Notes: generated by a model from the sequence alone, not told the origin. Shown: positions 8,848 to 16,112, counted from the first letter of the stretch. The stretch: DNA of 31,855 nt from Lachnobacterium bovis (GCF_900111325.1 NZ_FOGW01000024.1:1-31855), one strand, 5' to 3'. Numbers and translations are program-made.

Positions 8848-8879
8848 AGTTATTTCGAAAGAGATAGCTGACCTTTTTT
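8848..8879 (+). terminator. Intrinsic terminator in the inter-series block, copy 1
   Basis: AGTTATTTC pairs with GAGATAGCT (with G-T pairs) around a GAAA loop, followed by GACC and six T. An almost identical terminator is at 25435-25466 and a stronger variant at 31419-31453, each following a boundary repeat. Confidence 0.8.
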
Positions 8880-8899
8880 GTTATTGTTTTGAATTGTAT

Positions 8900-8940
8900 A
8901 TTCCTTACTGGATGAGGATTCTGTATAATTGAAGACAGTG
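8900..8940 (+). promoter_or_regulatory. Cassette promoter, type 2, copy 1
   Basis: A perfect TATAAT (8924-8929) is preceded by TG, giving an extended -10, with a weak -35 (TTCCTT) 17 bases upstream. The block is repeated at 25484-25527. It feeds R4 and the GNAT at 8973. Confidence 0.7.
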
Positions 8941-8946
8941 AAATTA

Positions 8947-8962
8947 ATAAATCGCAATTTGT
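8947..8962 (+). repeat. Boundary palindrome R4
   Basis: ATAAATCGCAATTTGT, overlapping the GTGAGG ribosome-binding site of the next gene. Confidence 0.85.
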
Positions 8963-8972
8963 GAGGATATTT

Positions 8973-9422
8973 ATGAAGGTTATGATATGCGAGAATGCGG
9001 ATTGGCTACTGTCAGAAGAAGCGTTTTCAATCTATGCTTCCTGTATGTATCATCCGACATACAAGGACTATAAAGGACAGATGGATGACCTGTTATGCGA
9101 TCCGTCGACAAAAGTATTTGTATATGAAGATCAAGGCAGGAAAACAGGTATGATAATCCTGAAGTTTTCAGATTCTGCCGCGGAAATCATTGGAATAGCC
9201 GTATCTGTTGATGCTCGCCGTAAGGGAATCGGAAAACAACTGATTCGGCGTGTAATGGAATTGGATGATTTGGAATGCGTCAAAGCCCAAACGGATGATG
9301 ATTCGATTGGTTTCTACCGCAAATGCGGCTTTTCGGAGGAAAAGATTGTCATTGAATACCCTGACGGGCCAGCAGTTCGATATAACTGCGTTCTGCATAA
9401 ACAGACAAATTCAAGTTTGTAG
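8973..9422 (+). CDS. GNAT family N-acetyltransferase
   Basis: The start is taken as ATG 8973 because GTGAGG lies six bases upstream. The product of 149 residues has the acetyl-CoA loop in IAVSVDARRKGIGKQLIRRVM at about 75-95 and the terminal DSIGFYRKCGFSEEK, both typical of GNAT enzymes. The N-terminal half (WLLSEEAFSIYASCMYHPTYKDY) is unlike its neighbours, so its acceptor substrate should differ. The GC content of this gene is visibly higher than that of the GNATs around it, which suggests a separate origin. Its last four codons, N-S-S-L, and the T of the TAG stop are encoded inside boundary repeat R5. Confidence 0.9.
   Translation: MKVMICENADWLLSEEAFSIYASCMYHPTYKDYKGQMDDLLCDPSTKVFVYEDQGRKTGMIILKFSDSAAEIIGIAVSVDARRKGIGKQLIRRVMELDDLECVKAQTDDDSIGFYRKCGFSEEKIVIEYPDGPAVRYNCVLHKQTNSSL
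9405..9420 (+). repeat. Boundary palindrome R5
   Basis: ACAAATTCAAGTTTGT, overlapping the end of the GNAT gene, whose TAG stop begins on its last base. Confidence 0.85.
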
Positions 9423-9423
9423 A

Positions 9424-9480
9424 GCGATTAAAGTTCAATATAATTGATGAGGTGTATCTGTATTATTGAAAGGAGCAGTC
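9424..9480 (+). promoter_or_regulatory. Cassette leader, type 3, copy 1
   Basis: The leader GCGATTAAAGTTCA(A/G)TATAATTGATGAGG and TATTATTGAAAGGAGC is shared with 28577-28636. It contains a TATAAT and, further on, an AAAGGAG site. A weak -35 (TTTGTA) would be supplied by the repeat R5 itself. Confidence 0.5.
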
Positions 9481-9550
9481 ATGGAATATGTTCATGTAAC
9501 AAAAGATAACCTCGAAGAGGAGCATATTTGCTGCGCGATATCAAATAATA
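9481..9550 (+). pseudogene. N-terminal remnant of a YoaP-type GNAT
   Basis: The first 23 codons (MEYVHVTKDNLEEEHICCAISNN) match the intact gene at 28637, including its leader and AAAGGAG site. After 9550 the homology stops and an IS3 transposase fragment continues in the same frame. The rest of the acetyltransferase is missing. Confidence 0.85.
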
Positions 9551-9750
9551 GGTCTGCAATTGCTTCAGTTAATGCAGATTATATGAATACAGAATTGGCA
9601 ATTAAAACACTAAACGAAGCTTTAATAAAAGAAAAAAGACCTAAAAACTTAATTTTACATTCTGATCAAGGAGCACAATTTACTTCATAGGAATTTATAA
9701 AATTTTGTAAAGATAACAATGTCATTCAAAGTATGAGTAGTGCGGCCTTT
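9551..9750 (+). pseudogene. IS3-family transposase OrfB fragment
   Basis: In frame with the preceding GNAT start, the sequence reads NADYMNTELAIKTLNEAL and LILHSDQGAQFTS, the second aspartate motif of the DDE core, then TAG (9688), EFIKFCKDNNVIQSMSSA and another TAG (9751). Both upstream (first D) and downstream (E) catalytic segments are absent. It is a relic of an IS that probably carried the deletion joining a GNAT start to a toxin tail. The IS at the left edge of the window belongs to the same broad family. Confidence 0.85.
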
Positions 9751-9753
9751 TAG

Positions 9754-10005
9754 TCTTGTAAAAGGACTCTTGACTATGATACATGGGATGTGGTTGAGAG
9801 ACTTAAAGAGCTAACAGTTTCCGAGTATTCCGAGACAAAGATTGACAAAGATGATTTAGATCCACCATTATTGTTTGTTTTCGGAAAAGACATTAACAGA
9901 AAGCTTGTTTATGTGAAATTAAAGATTAAGGGAGATCAGAAGCGACGCATATTATGCGTGTCATTCCATTACGCAAGGGAGCCTATGAAATTCCCATATG
10001 CGTAA
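9754..10005 (+). pseudogene. C-terminal remnant of a toxin paired with the PanA-type antitoxin
   Basis: After the transposase fragment the frame gives LDYDTWDVVERLKELTVSEYSE, then LLFVFGKDINRKLVYVKLKI and RILCVSFHYAREPMKFPYA. The compact beta-rich end with a final SFHYA-PMKFPY is the pattern of small RelE-like or DUF4258/MqsR-like toxins that precede zinc-finger HTH antitoxins. The N-terminus is lost to the IS relic, and no ribosome-binding site precedes the GTG at 9790. The toxin is therefore probably dead. Family name is uncertain; position immediately upstream of the antitoxin is the best support. Confidence 0.55.
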
Positions 10006-10028
10006 ACGGAAAGGAAAGGAGGCAAACT

Positions 10029-11072
10029 ATGGAGGCCAGCACATTAATTAGAAAGGTTCATATGGATTGTCCTTTGTGCGACAAAACACATGAAGTGGAA
10101 GAAAGAAAACGCTTTGCAACGATTACTCTGAAAGGGGATAAGGTAACCTATGAAGAGAGGTTTTATTTTTGTGCAAATGCGGATGATGAGGAAAATGAAT
10201 TTGAAACTGGTTCTATGACAAATGAAAATCTTCTCAACGCTAGGAATGCATATCGTGTTAAACATGGATTACTTACTTCTGATGAAATCGTGGCAATAAG
10301 AGAAAGCTATGGATTGTCTCAAGTAGACTTAGCAAGATTACTTGGATGGGGAGAAGCTACAATTTCTCGTTATGAGAGTAAGGCGATTCAAGATGAGGCA
10401 TATGATACTATGCTGCGTTTGATAAAAGATAATCCGCTGCAAGCTTTAGAATTTTTGAAGAAAAATGCGGATAAATTTCCTGGTCGTAAAAGATTTGAAG
10501 TAAGATCAAAAATCGTGGAGAAGTTAGATGCATATGGAAAAGAATACCTGACACGACAAGCATTTGAAGGTGAGTATGCAAGTTTTGAAGAGCCCTCTGA
10601 TTCAAATGGATTTGTTTTGTTGGATATAGATAAGCTTGAAGCCGCTATTTCATATATAGCTGAGAAGGTATCAAATCTTTTCAAGGTTAAGTTGATGAAA
10701 ATGCTTTGGTACGCTGACGTCTTATCTTATAAAGAGAATGGAGTTGCAATTACCGGATTGGTTTATCGCCATAACGAAATGGGTGCACTTCCGATTGGGC
10801 ATTATAGCCTCATGAATCTTGAAAACCTAAATGTTCGTGAGGAAGTAAGCATCAACTATGATTCCATGCTTCATATTTATCCGAGTAAGGGCATGGATTA
10901 TAGTGTATTAAGTGATAAGGATAAATCTATTTTGGATGCTGTGATAAGGAAGTTTAAGAATTATAAGGCACAAGAAATCGTAGATTACATGCATGAGGAA
11001 AAAGCATATCAAGGAACAAATCCTGGAGAAATAATACCATTTTCGATGGCTAGAGAGATAAGAACTTTTTAA
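10029..11072 (+). CDS. PanA-type antitoxin: zinc finger, HTH and Panacea (DUF4065) domains
   Basis: The start at 10029 has a full AAAGGAGG upstream. The 347-residue protein has three parts. Residues 12-50 hold C14-P-L-C17 and C48, a YgiT/MqsA-like zinc-binding segment. Residues about 82-132 are an XRE helix-turn-helix (SYGLSQVDLARLLGWGEATISRYE). Residues about 215-347 match the Panacea domain (KLMKMLWYADVLSYKENGVAITGLVYRHNEMGALP), which binds and neutralises toxins in many toxin-antitoxin pairs. By family knowledge the HTH would repress its own operon. The cognate toxin just upstream is truncated, leaving an orphan antitoxin that could still protect against similar toxins. Confidence 0.85.
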   Translation: MEASTLIRKVHMDCPLCDKTHEVEERKRFATITLKGDKVTYEERFYFCANADDEENEFETGSMTNENLLNARNAYRVKHGLLTSDEIVAIRESYGLSQVDLARLLGWGEATISRYESKAIQDEAYDTMLRLIKDNPLQALEFLKKNADKFPGRKRFEVRSKIVEKLDAYGKEYLTRQAFEGEYASFEEPSDSNGFVLLDIDKLEAAISYIAEKVSNLFKVKLMKMLWYADVLSYKENGVAITGLVYRHNEMGALPIGHYSLMNLENLNVREEVSINYDSMLHIYPSKGMDYSVLSDKDKSILDAVIRKFKNYKAQEIVDYMHEEKAYQGTNPGEIIPFSMAREIRTF

Positions 11073-11248
11073 TGCTTTAACCCATTTTGAAGATGAGAGA
11101 GAAGCTCTAAAATATATGAAACCTGCAATGGAACATCTAATTGCAGTCTGTAGGAATTTTATGCTAGAAGATGTAGAAGTGTAGGTTTGCGTTATGAAGA
11201 AATATTTGAATTAACTGGCAACCATTTGTTTAAGATAGTTGAGGCATC
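11062..11248 (+). pseudogene. Two short coding remnants of unknown genes
   Basis: One open stretch (11062-11184) reads NALTHFEDEREALKYMKPAM to an in-frame TAG; a second, in another frame (about 11185-11263), reads RYEEIFELTGNHLFKIVEAS and then a stop. Both look like genuine C-terminal protein tails because of their helical, charged composition, but I cannot name a family. Neither has its own start. Confidence 0.35.
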
Positions 11249-11275
11249 ATGGAAAGATATTTGAAGGAAACAAAA

Positions 11276-11947
11276 ATGATAGATTATTCAGATGAGAGTA
11301 TTCAAAGTCTGATTGAAAATAGAGGCTGGAAAAAAATAGATACGTATGAATGCTTAAAGTCTATCTACGATTTTGTAAGGGATGAAATTTTATTTGGATA
11401 TAATGTTGATGATGGCATTCCTGCGTCTAAAGTTCTTAGTGATGGGTATGGACAATGTAATACAAAAGGAACGTTGTTTATGGCTTTGCTACGGGCTTGT
11501 GGTATTCCATGTCGTGTTCATGGCTTTACCATCGATAAGAAATTGCAAAAAGGAGCAATGACTGGATTCGTTTATAGAAATGCTCCACAAAATGTTTTTC
11601 ACAGTTGGGTGGAAGTATATTTTGAGGAGGAGTGGTATGAGTTGGAAGCGTTTATTCTTGATAAGAACTATATAGACAGGCTTCAGAAAAAGTTTTCTGA
11701 TTGTGAAGGTGCTTTCTGTGGATATGGAGTAGCAGTTAAAGATTTTCGCAATCCTGTCTTAGATTTTAATAGGAATAATACGTATATTCAAAGCGAAGGG
11801 ATAAATCAGGATTTTGGAATATATGATTGTCCCGACAATCTGCTTGTAGAGCATCATCAGGAGATGTCACCACTTAAGGCATTTGGGTACAAGCACATTG
11901 GAAGGCATTTAATGAATCATAATGTTAAAAGGATAAGGAACAAATAG
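11276..11947 (+). CDS. Transglutaminase-like cysteine protease/hydrolase
   Basis: The protein has a transglutaminase core: GYGQCNTKGTLFMALLRACGIPCRVHGF contains the nucleophile Cys, NVFHSWVEVYFEEEWYELEA contains the His, and a following acidic residue completes the triad. Such bacterial proteins hydrolyse or transfer amide bonds, but the substrate here is unknown. There is no signal peptide, so it is probably cytoplasmic. I prefer the ATG at 11276, with GAAGGA about nine bases upstream, because the alternative ATG at 11249 lies inside the remnant of another gene. The full core is present and no disruption is seen. Confidence 0.85.
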   Translation: MIDYSDESIQSLIENRGWKKIDTYECLKSIYDFVRDEILFGYNVDDGIPASKVLSDGYGQCNTKGTLFMALLRACGIPCRVHGFTIDKKLQKGAMTGFVYRNAPQNVFHSWVEVYFEEEWYELEAFILDKNYIDRLQKKFSDCEGAFCGYGVAVKDFRNPVLDFNRNNTYIQSEGINQDFGIYDCPDNLLVEHHQEMSPLKAFGYKHIGRHLMNHNVKRIRNK

Positions 11948-11964
11948 AAAAAAATAATACATAT

Positions 11965-12438
11965 GTGAAAGGATTTGAGAAAAACTCCTTTGATGTAATC
12001 ATTTGTTCCAATAGCTTTCATCATTATCCTAATTCACAGAATTTTTTCTATACAAGCAGATTTACGGTTGCACTTCATATTTTTACATGTGTGGATACAT
12101 TTAAAGATGAACACAAGGTAACGAGCGATTTTCTTGCAGCCAGTATAAATACGAGTCCTGTCATCATTAGAAAGATATTTACTCAGCTTAAGAACGCAGG
12201 ACTAATAAATGTTATCAGAGGAACAGGCGGAATAGAGCTTACAAGAGATCTTAAAGATATAACTTTTTATGATGTGTATCAGGCATTAGAGCCTTTGGAG
12301 GATGGAGATTTATTTAGATTTCATGAATCACCAAATCCAGAGTACCATGTTGGTAGGAATATCCATTTACTTTTGGATGATAAATTGAAAAGCATCCAGG
12401 AAGCGATGGAATCAGAAATGAAAAAAATACACTCTTAA
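11965..12438 (+). CDS. Rrf2-family transcriptional regulator fused to a methyltransferase scrap
   Basis: From about residue 29 the protein is a clear Rrf2 regulator: YTSRFTVALHIFTCVDTFKDEHKVTSDFLAASINTSPVIIRKIFTQLKNAGLINVIRGTGGIELTRDL, a winged helix-turn-helix with the wing GTGG. Family members act as repressors or redox/metal sensors; the Cys cluster of IscR-type proteins is missing, so an NsrR/IscR-like metal cofactor is unlikely. The first 28 residues (FEKNSFDVIICSNSFHHYPNS) are instead a piece of a SAM-dependent methyltransferase motif around the post-II loop. A deletion has joined them in frame, replacing the normal M-x-SSRF start. No good ribosome-binding site precedes ATG 11965 (GAAAGG is only weak), so expression is uncertain. 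Confidence 0.75.
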   Translation: MKGFEKNSFDVIICSNSFHHYPNSQNFFYTSRFTVALHIFTCVDTFKDEHKVTSDFLAASINTSPVIIRKIFTQLKNAGLINVIRGTGGIELTRDLKDITFYDVYQALEPLEDGDLFRFHESPNPEYHVGRNIHLLLDDKLKSIQEAMESEMKKIHS

Positions 12439-12439
12439 T

Positions 12440-12520
12440 GATTTAAGATCCGGAATGCAGGAACATTGTCTGCACTGTGGTAATTGTTTGAATACCTGTC
12501 CTGCCGGGGGCAGTAGTTAG
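12440..12520 (+). pseudogene. 4Fe-4S ferredoxin-type tail of a lost oxidoreductase
   Basis: This 27-codon stretch reads MQEHCLHCGNCLNTCPAGG and then a stop. The spacing CxxCxxCxxxCP is a [4Fe-4S] cluster motif. There is no start or remaining body, so it is a relic of a larger protein. It lies between the regulator and the macrodomain gene. Confidence 0.6.
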
Positions 12521-12532
12521 GAGATGAAAGCT

Positions 12533-13336
12533 ATGTCAAAGAATACAAAACAAGAAGAACGTCTTGATTATCTTGTAGAAGAGTTCAAGGCAGATTCTGA
12601 TGAATATAAGAAATTAAAGATTCCAAATAGTACGGAAGATAAAAGACGAATCTTAAGGTCGCTTATGAATATCCGTATGCCAAAAGAATTGTCCTCTGAT
12701 GTAATGAAAGTACAGGATGAATATTTATTAGAGAGAGCAGCTGAAAAGGGTGTGGTGAATCTAACAGACATCCCGGTTATCAGAGATGGACTTTCTATTT
12801 GGCAAGGGGATATCACAAGACTTTCGGTGGATGCTATTGTTAATGCCGCTAATTCGCAGATGCTTGGTTGTTTTGTTCCGATGCATACTTGCATAGATAA
12901 CTGTATCCATACTTTTGCAGGAGTGCAATTAAGAGCTGAGTGCAACAGGCAGATGAATGAACTTCGAATCAGATATGGAAGAGACTATGAACAGCCTACT
13001 GCCGTTCCAATGCTTACTGAAGCTTATAATCTTCCAGCAAAGAAAGTAATTCATATAGTAGGACCAATCGTACAGTACCGCCTTACTCCTGAATTGGAAA
13101 ATGATTTGGAGAACTGCTATAGAAACACTTTGGATATGTGTGCTGAAAATGGCCTGAAGAGCGTTGCTTTTTGTTGTATTTCAACGGGAGTTTTTCGCTT
13201 TCCAAATCAGAAAGCAGCTGAGATTGCCGTTAAGACCGTATCAGAATGGCTCCGCAATAATCCTGGTAAGGTAGAAAGGGTGATATTCAATGTTTTTAAA
13301 GACGAAGATAAGGCCATTTATGAAAAACTTATATGA
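12533..13336 (+). CDS. Zn-dependent macrodomain protein-ADP-ribose hydrolase (SirTM-associated)
   Basis: This 267-residue protein carries a macrodomain: WQGDITRLSVDAIVNAANSQMLGC (ADP-ribose-binding loop), then CFVPMHTCIDNCIHTFAGVQLR, the zinc-binding insertion of the SirTM-linked class, and FCCISTGVFRFPNQKAAEIAV, the second ligand loop. The class removes mono-ADP-ribose placed by class-M sirtuins on lipoylated GcvH-like carrier proteins in the oxidative-stress response. The start at 12533 is chosen for its AGGAG eight bases upstream. A sirtuin with the expected sequence follows directly but is broken, so this eraser has lost its writer. The normal lipoate-protein partners (GcvH-L, lipoate ligase) are not in the window. 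Confidence 0.88.
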   Translation: MSKNTKQEERLDYLVEEFKADSDEYKKLKIPNSTEDKRRILRSLMNIRMPKELSSDVMKVQDEYLLERAAEKGVVNLTDIPVIRDGLSIWQGDITRLSVDAIVNAANSQMLGCFVPMHTCIDNCIHTFAGVQLRAECNRQMNELRIRYGRDYEQPTAVPMLTEAYNLPAKKVIHIVGPIVQYRLTPELENDLENCYRNTLDMCAENGLKSVAFCCISTGVFRFPNQKAAEIAVKTVSEWLRNNPGKVERVIFNVFKDEDKAIYEKLI

Positions 13337-13339
13337 TGA

Positions 13340-13780
13340 TATGCCTATGCAATTGTCATTGGTGCGGGTGCAGGATTATCAACATCTGCAGGCCTTACTT
13401 ACAGTGGAGAGCGTTTTGAAAAATACTTCTATGACTTTGCCAAAAGATTTGGAATAAGAGATATGTATTCAGGTGGTTTCTATCCGTTTCAGAGCGAAGA
13501 AATACGCTAGGCTTGGTGGGCAAGACATATTTATTTTAACAGATATATTGATGCTCCAAAGCCAGTGTATAGGGATCTTCTTAAGATGGTTTCCGATAAG
13601 GATTATTTTGTTATCACAACAAATGTAGATCACCAGTTTCAAAGAGCAGGTTTTGACAAGAAAAGACTGTTCTATACTCAGGGTGATTATGGTTTGTTTC
13701 AGAGCGTGTTTATTCGTAGACATGAGAATCTTCATATTCTTTATCTTGAGCTGGGAGTAGGTGCTAATACGGCTGCATAA
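13340..13780 (+). pseudogene. Class-M sirtuin (SirTM) protein ADP-ribosyltransferase, decayed
   Basis: One frame reads AIVIGAGAGLSTSAGLTYSG (NAD-binding GAGxS motif), then FEKYFYDFAKRFGIRDMYSGGFYPFQ, a TAG stop at 13508, RHIYFNRYIDAPKPVYRDLL, FVITTNVDHQFQRAGF, YTQGDYGLFQ and RRHENLHILYLELGVG. These are SirTM landmarks in their proper order. Two defects inactivate it: the internal nonsense codon, and a deletion between YGLFQ and RRHENL that removes the zinc-ribbon cysteines. The end is also short, stopping at ANTAA. It keeps the usual order behind the macrodomain gene, so this was once a complete ADP-ribosylation operon. Confidence 0.88.
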
Positions 13781-13822
13781 AAAAATAGCGTAGCAGGCAC
13801 AAGACTGCTACGCTTAAAAAGT
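13781..13822 (-). terminator. Strong hairpin between convergent genes
   Basis: AGCGTAGCAG (13787-13796) pairs perfectly with CTGCTACGCT (13805-13814). On the minus strand the hairpin is followed by a run of seven or more T, so it should terminate the minus-strand gene at 13924. On the plus strand it is followed only by TAAAAAG. Confidence 0.8.
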
Positions 13823-13923
13823 CTAACTTTTAGGGGTTACCTCATTGAGGTGATTCCTCAAATAATAAAAGAGTTACCTTTTTATTTTAGATTAGTAATT
13901 TTACGAATATAAATTATTTAAAT

Positions 13924-14457
13924 TTATTTGTTTTTTGAATACGCATATTCGAGTAATCTATTGTCTATACCATCAATTTCTGCGAATACAACTTCATCAG
14001 TTTTTACTTCAAGTATTTCAAGCATTTTAGCTGATGATATATCAACACACTCTAAAGTGAACTTATCATTTTCAATTGATTTAATAAATCCTGTATCTAG
14101 TTCTTCTTCATCATTTCTTATAATAGTAATGAGTGATTTTTTTTGATAAGCTAATTTGAGTAAATCATTAATATTTGCAGAAAGTTCAGAATATGTAATA
14201 GTAGGATGGTTATCATTTTGCTCTTTTTTATCGTTCCAATACTCTACATATAATTTCATTTTATCAATATATTCTGAATCATAGATGACTTCAGTTAAAG
14301 TGTTTTTTTTCATCCAATAAAAGCCGTCCCATTTTCCTTGTAAATCAAGTGCTTCTATTAGAATTGCATCATCAGAATCTAAAATACATTTTCCAACAGT
14401 GAAACCTTCTCCGCCTGAATAGAATTCTGCTATTTTATCTTTTAATAATGTTATCAT
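13924..14457 (-). CDS. Uncharacterised 177-residue protein
   Basis: I do not recognise the family. The protein starts MITLLKDKIAEFYSGGEGFTVGKCILDSDDAILIEALDLQG and contains a second segment, TIIRNDEEELDTGFIKSIENDKFTLECVDISSA, with an Sm-like or beta-barrel look, repeated weakly in the first half (VGKCILDSDDAILIEALD). It is acidic, soluble, and has no signal peptide. An AAGGAG site lies 12 bases before the ATG. It is the first gene on the minus strand after a long plus-strand series and has its own terminator, so it is monocistronic. Proteins of this composition are common next to toxins as immunity proteins, but I see no partner here. Confidence 0.75.
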   Translation of the reverse strand: MITLLKDKIAEFYSGGEGFTVGKCILDSDDAILIEALDLQGKWDGFYWMKKNTLTEVIYDSEYIDKMKLYVEYWNDKKEQNDNHPTITYSELSANINDLLKLAYQKKSLITIIRNDEEELDTGFIKSIENDKFTLECVDISSAKMLEILEVKTDEVVFAEIDGIDNRLLEYAYSKNK

Positions 14458-14729
14458 TTTCTATATAATTCTCCTTAAAATGTAAATTTATAAAACTAGC
14501 TTTATATATAAATGAATCCAGGAGATATTATATTATATTATACAAGATTATACAAGAATTTTTTAAAATTAAATTGTGTTAAATCATTATTTCTTGACTT
14601 CAAGTATATTAAGCGTATGAGTTCTTGCAACAAGTAAATCAGGTCTCTCACAAGTTTCCAAATGATATTGGATAAATCAACCTCTGATTCTGTTAGTTTA
14701 TTCAAATATTGACGCAATGCGTTATATTA
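14458..14729. other. AT-rich intergenic region with a minus-strand promoter and a coding remnant
   Basis: Just upstream of the minus-strand gene (on that strand) lie overlapping TTGTATAAT and TATAATATAATATAAT sequences at about 14528-14555, good -10 candidates. Further right, on the minus strand, an open stretch of about 60 codons (14725 down to 14538) reads LNKLTESEVDLSNIIWKLV and ends LYNLV-stop. It has no start and I cannot name it; it could be the tail of a lost protein. Confidence 0.35.
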
Positions 14730-15605
14730 CTATTGGAAAGAATCTTTGAGATGAGCTAGAAATCTTTCAGCGATAGGTGTAAACGCCTGATATCTATTCC
14801 ATGCTATATATATTCTATTTTCAAGCTTCGGAGACAGTGGTCTGAATACAAGGCCGCTGTCTTTTGACGTATTTATAAGATGTTCATAGGTGAGAAGATA
14901 TCCTAAGCCTTCCATGGCAAAAATTGATCCATTGTAAGAAAGGCTGAAGGAACCTTCTAACTGAAGCTCTGAAAATCTGCTTCCAGCCCAGTTTCTAATA
15001 TCTCCATTCCATGCCTGATCAGAACAGAATAATGGCAAGCCTACAAGGTCATCCAAACGAATGGCTTTTTTCTTCGCTAGGGAATCGGTATCTGGAATGA
15101 TAAGTCCCCAGGTGTCTGTTTGAGGAAATTCGATATATTCGTATTTGCGGATATCCGGTTGTTCTACCAATACTACAAAATCAAGTAAACCTTTAGCGAC
15201 TTTTTCAGAGAGCTGCTCTGTATCACCGCTTGTGATGTGATAATGAAGGTTCGGATAGTGTTGTTTAAAATCTTTTATAGATTTTGCCAGGTATCGAAGC
15301 TGGTAGGATTCAGCAAGACCAAGATAGAGTTCTCCACCAGCTATATCATCCAGAGAAACAAATTCCTGCTCGATTTTATCAGCCATGCGGACAAGATCTT
15401 CGGCACGATTGCGTAGCAGAATTCCTTCATCAGTAAGCTGGATACTAAAAGCATGTCTTGTGAAAAGCTTTTTCCCAAGTTCTTCCTCCAGCGATTTAAG
15501 CTGTTTTGACAGGGTAGGCTGAGTTACATGCAGAAGTTCAGCAGCTCTACTCATATTTTCTTCTCTTGCTACTGCTAAAAAATATCTTAAAGTTCTAATC
15601 TCCAT
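14730..15605 (-). CDS. LysR-family transcriptional regulator
   Basis: The 291-residue protein has the standard LysR N-terminal winged helix-turn-helix (RTLRYFLAVAREENMSRAAELLHVTQPTLSKQLKSLEEELGKKLFTR at about 3-49), a helical linker, and a periplasmic-binding-like effector domain (about 90-290) beginning AGGELYLGLAESYQLRYLAKSI. A GGAAAGGAA site precedes the ATG. It is transcribed away from the operon at 15873-18750, the classic divergent arrangement in which a LysR protein controls both itself and its neighbours from the shared region in response to a small ligand. The ligand is unknown; the target genes suggest an aromatic or reactive-carbonyl-type compound. Intact. Confidence 0.92.
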   Translation of the reverse strand: MEIRTLRYFLAVAREENMSRAAELLHVTQPTLSKQLKSLEEELGKKLFTRHAFSIQLTDEGILLRNRAEDLVRMADKIEQEFVSLDDIAGGELYLGLAESYQLRYLAKSIKDFKQHYPNLHYHITSGDTEQLSEKVAKGLLDFVVLVEQPDIRKYEYIEFPQTDTWGLIIPDTDSLAKKKAIRLDDLVGLPLFCSDQAWNGDIRNWAGSRFSELQLEGSFSLSYNGSIFAMEGLGYLLTYEHLINTSKDSGLVFRPLSPKLENRIYIAWNRYQAFTPIAERFLAHLKDSFQ

Positions 15606-15623
15606 AGAATTTCCTTTCCATGA

Positions 15624-15735
15624 TCAGTGCACTCGAAATACTTCGTATTTCTCGTTCTTCGGCATTCGCCGAATATCAATATGTATAAAAGTATGCACTA
15701 ATGTGAGCAAGCTCCCAAGTTCATACTTTTATAAA
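15624..15735. repeat. Nested inverted-repeat element in the LysR/operon intergenic region
   Basis: Five inverted repeats lie in about 110 bases. GAAATAC/GTATTTC (15635-15651) and TTCGGC/GCCGAA (15658-15673) are perfect short hairpins. AGTGCA (15626) pairs with TGCACT (15694) and encloses both. TATAAAAGTATG (15684) pairs with CATACTTTTATA (15722) and encloses GAGC/GCTC (15705-15714). The two long stems overlap by two bases and cannot both form fully. It is outside any gene and may be a miniature mobile element or a structured RNA. Confidence 0.65.
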
Positions 15736-15814
15736 TATTGCTGTACTGCTCATTGTTATATGATATGCCAAAAAGGAATAATATGATATTCATTATAACC
15801 ATTAGCAAGAGTAT

Positions 15815-15840
15815 TTGCAAGCTCGTATAATAAAGATGTC
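15815..15840 (+). promoter_or_regulatory. Promoter of the LysR-linked operon
   Basis: A perfect TATAAT at about 15826-15831 follows a weak -35 (AGCAAG) 17 bases upstream. A weak -35 is normal for a LysR-activated promoter. The dyad-rich ATATGATATTCATTATAACC just upstream could hold T-N11-A type LysR boxes. Confidence 0.5.
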
Positions 15841-15872
15841 AGGTAAACAGTACGATTGAGTGAGGAAATCTC

Positions 15873-16112
15873 GTGGATAAAGAAAAATTGAAACAGTGCC
15901 TTATGGATACAGGATGTCACGAAGATGCATCAGAAAATATCCTTAAGCAATATGAATCTGGAAGCATGGAAAACATGTTTCGACTTTTGAAAAAAGAGCG
16001 TTGCCGCATAATGGATGAATATCATGAATGTGGAAGAAAAATTGATTGCATGGATTTTATGCTTAGAAAAATCGAAAGCGAAATGAACAAGAATAACGGA
16101 GGTATCAAGTGA
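15873..16112 (+). CDS. Small helical protein, first gene of the LysR-linked operon
   Basis: This 79-residue protein (MDKEKLKQCLMDTGCHEDASENILKQYESGS to ESEMNKNNGGIK) is predicted to be a pair of long helices with three Cys (C9, C15, C43) plus C52 and C58. I recognise it as a type of small conserved protein found beside such operons in Clostridia, but no function is known to me. The start codon is GTG 15873. Its stop TGA overlaps the next ATG (TGATG), so it is coupled to the hydrolase gene. Confidence 0.75.
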   Translation: MDKEKLKQCLMDTGCHEDASENILKQYESGSMENMFRLLKKERCRIMDEYHECGRKIDCMDFMLRKIESEMNKNNGGIK

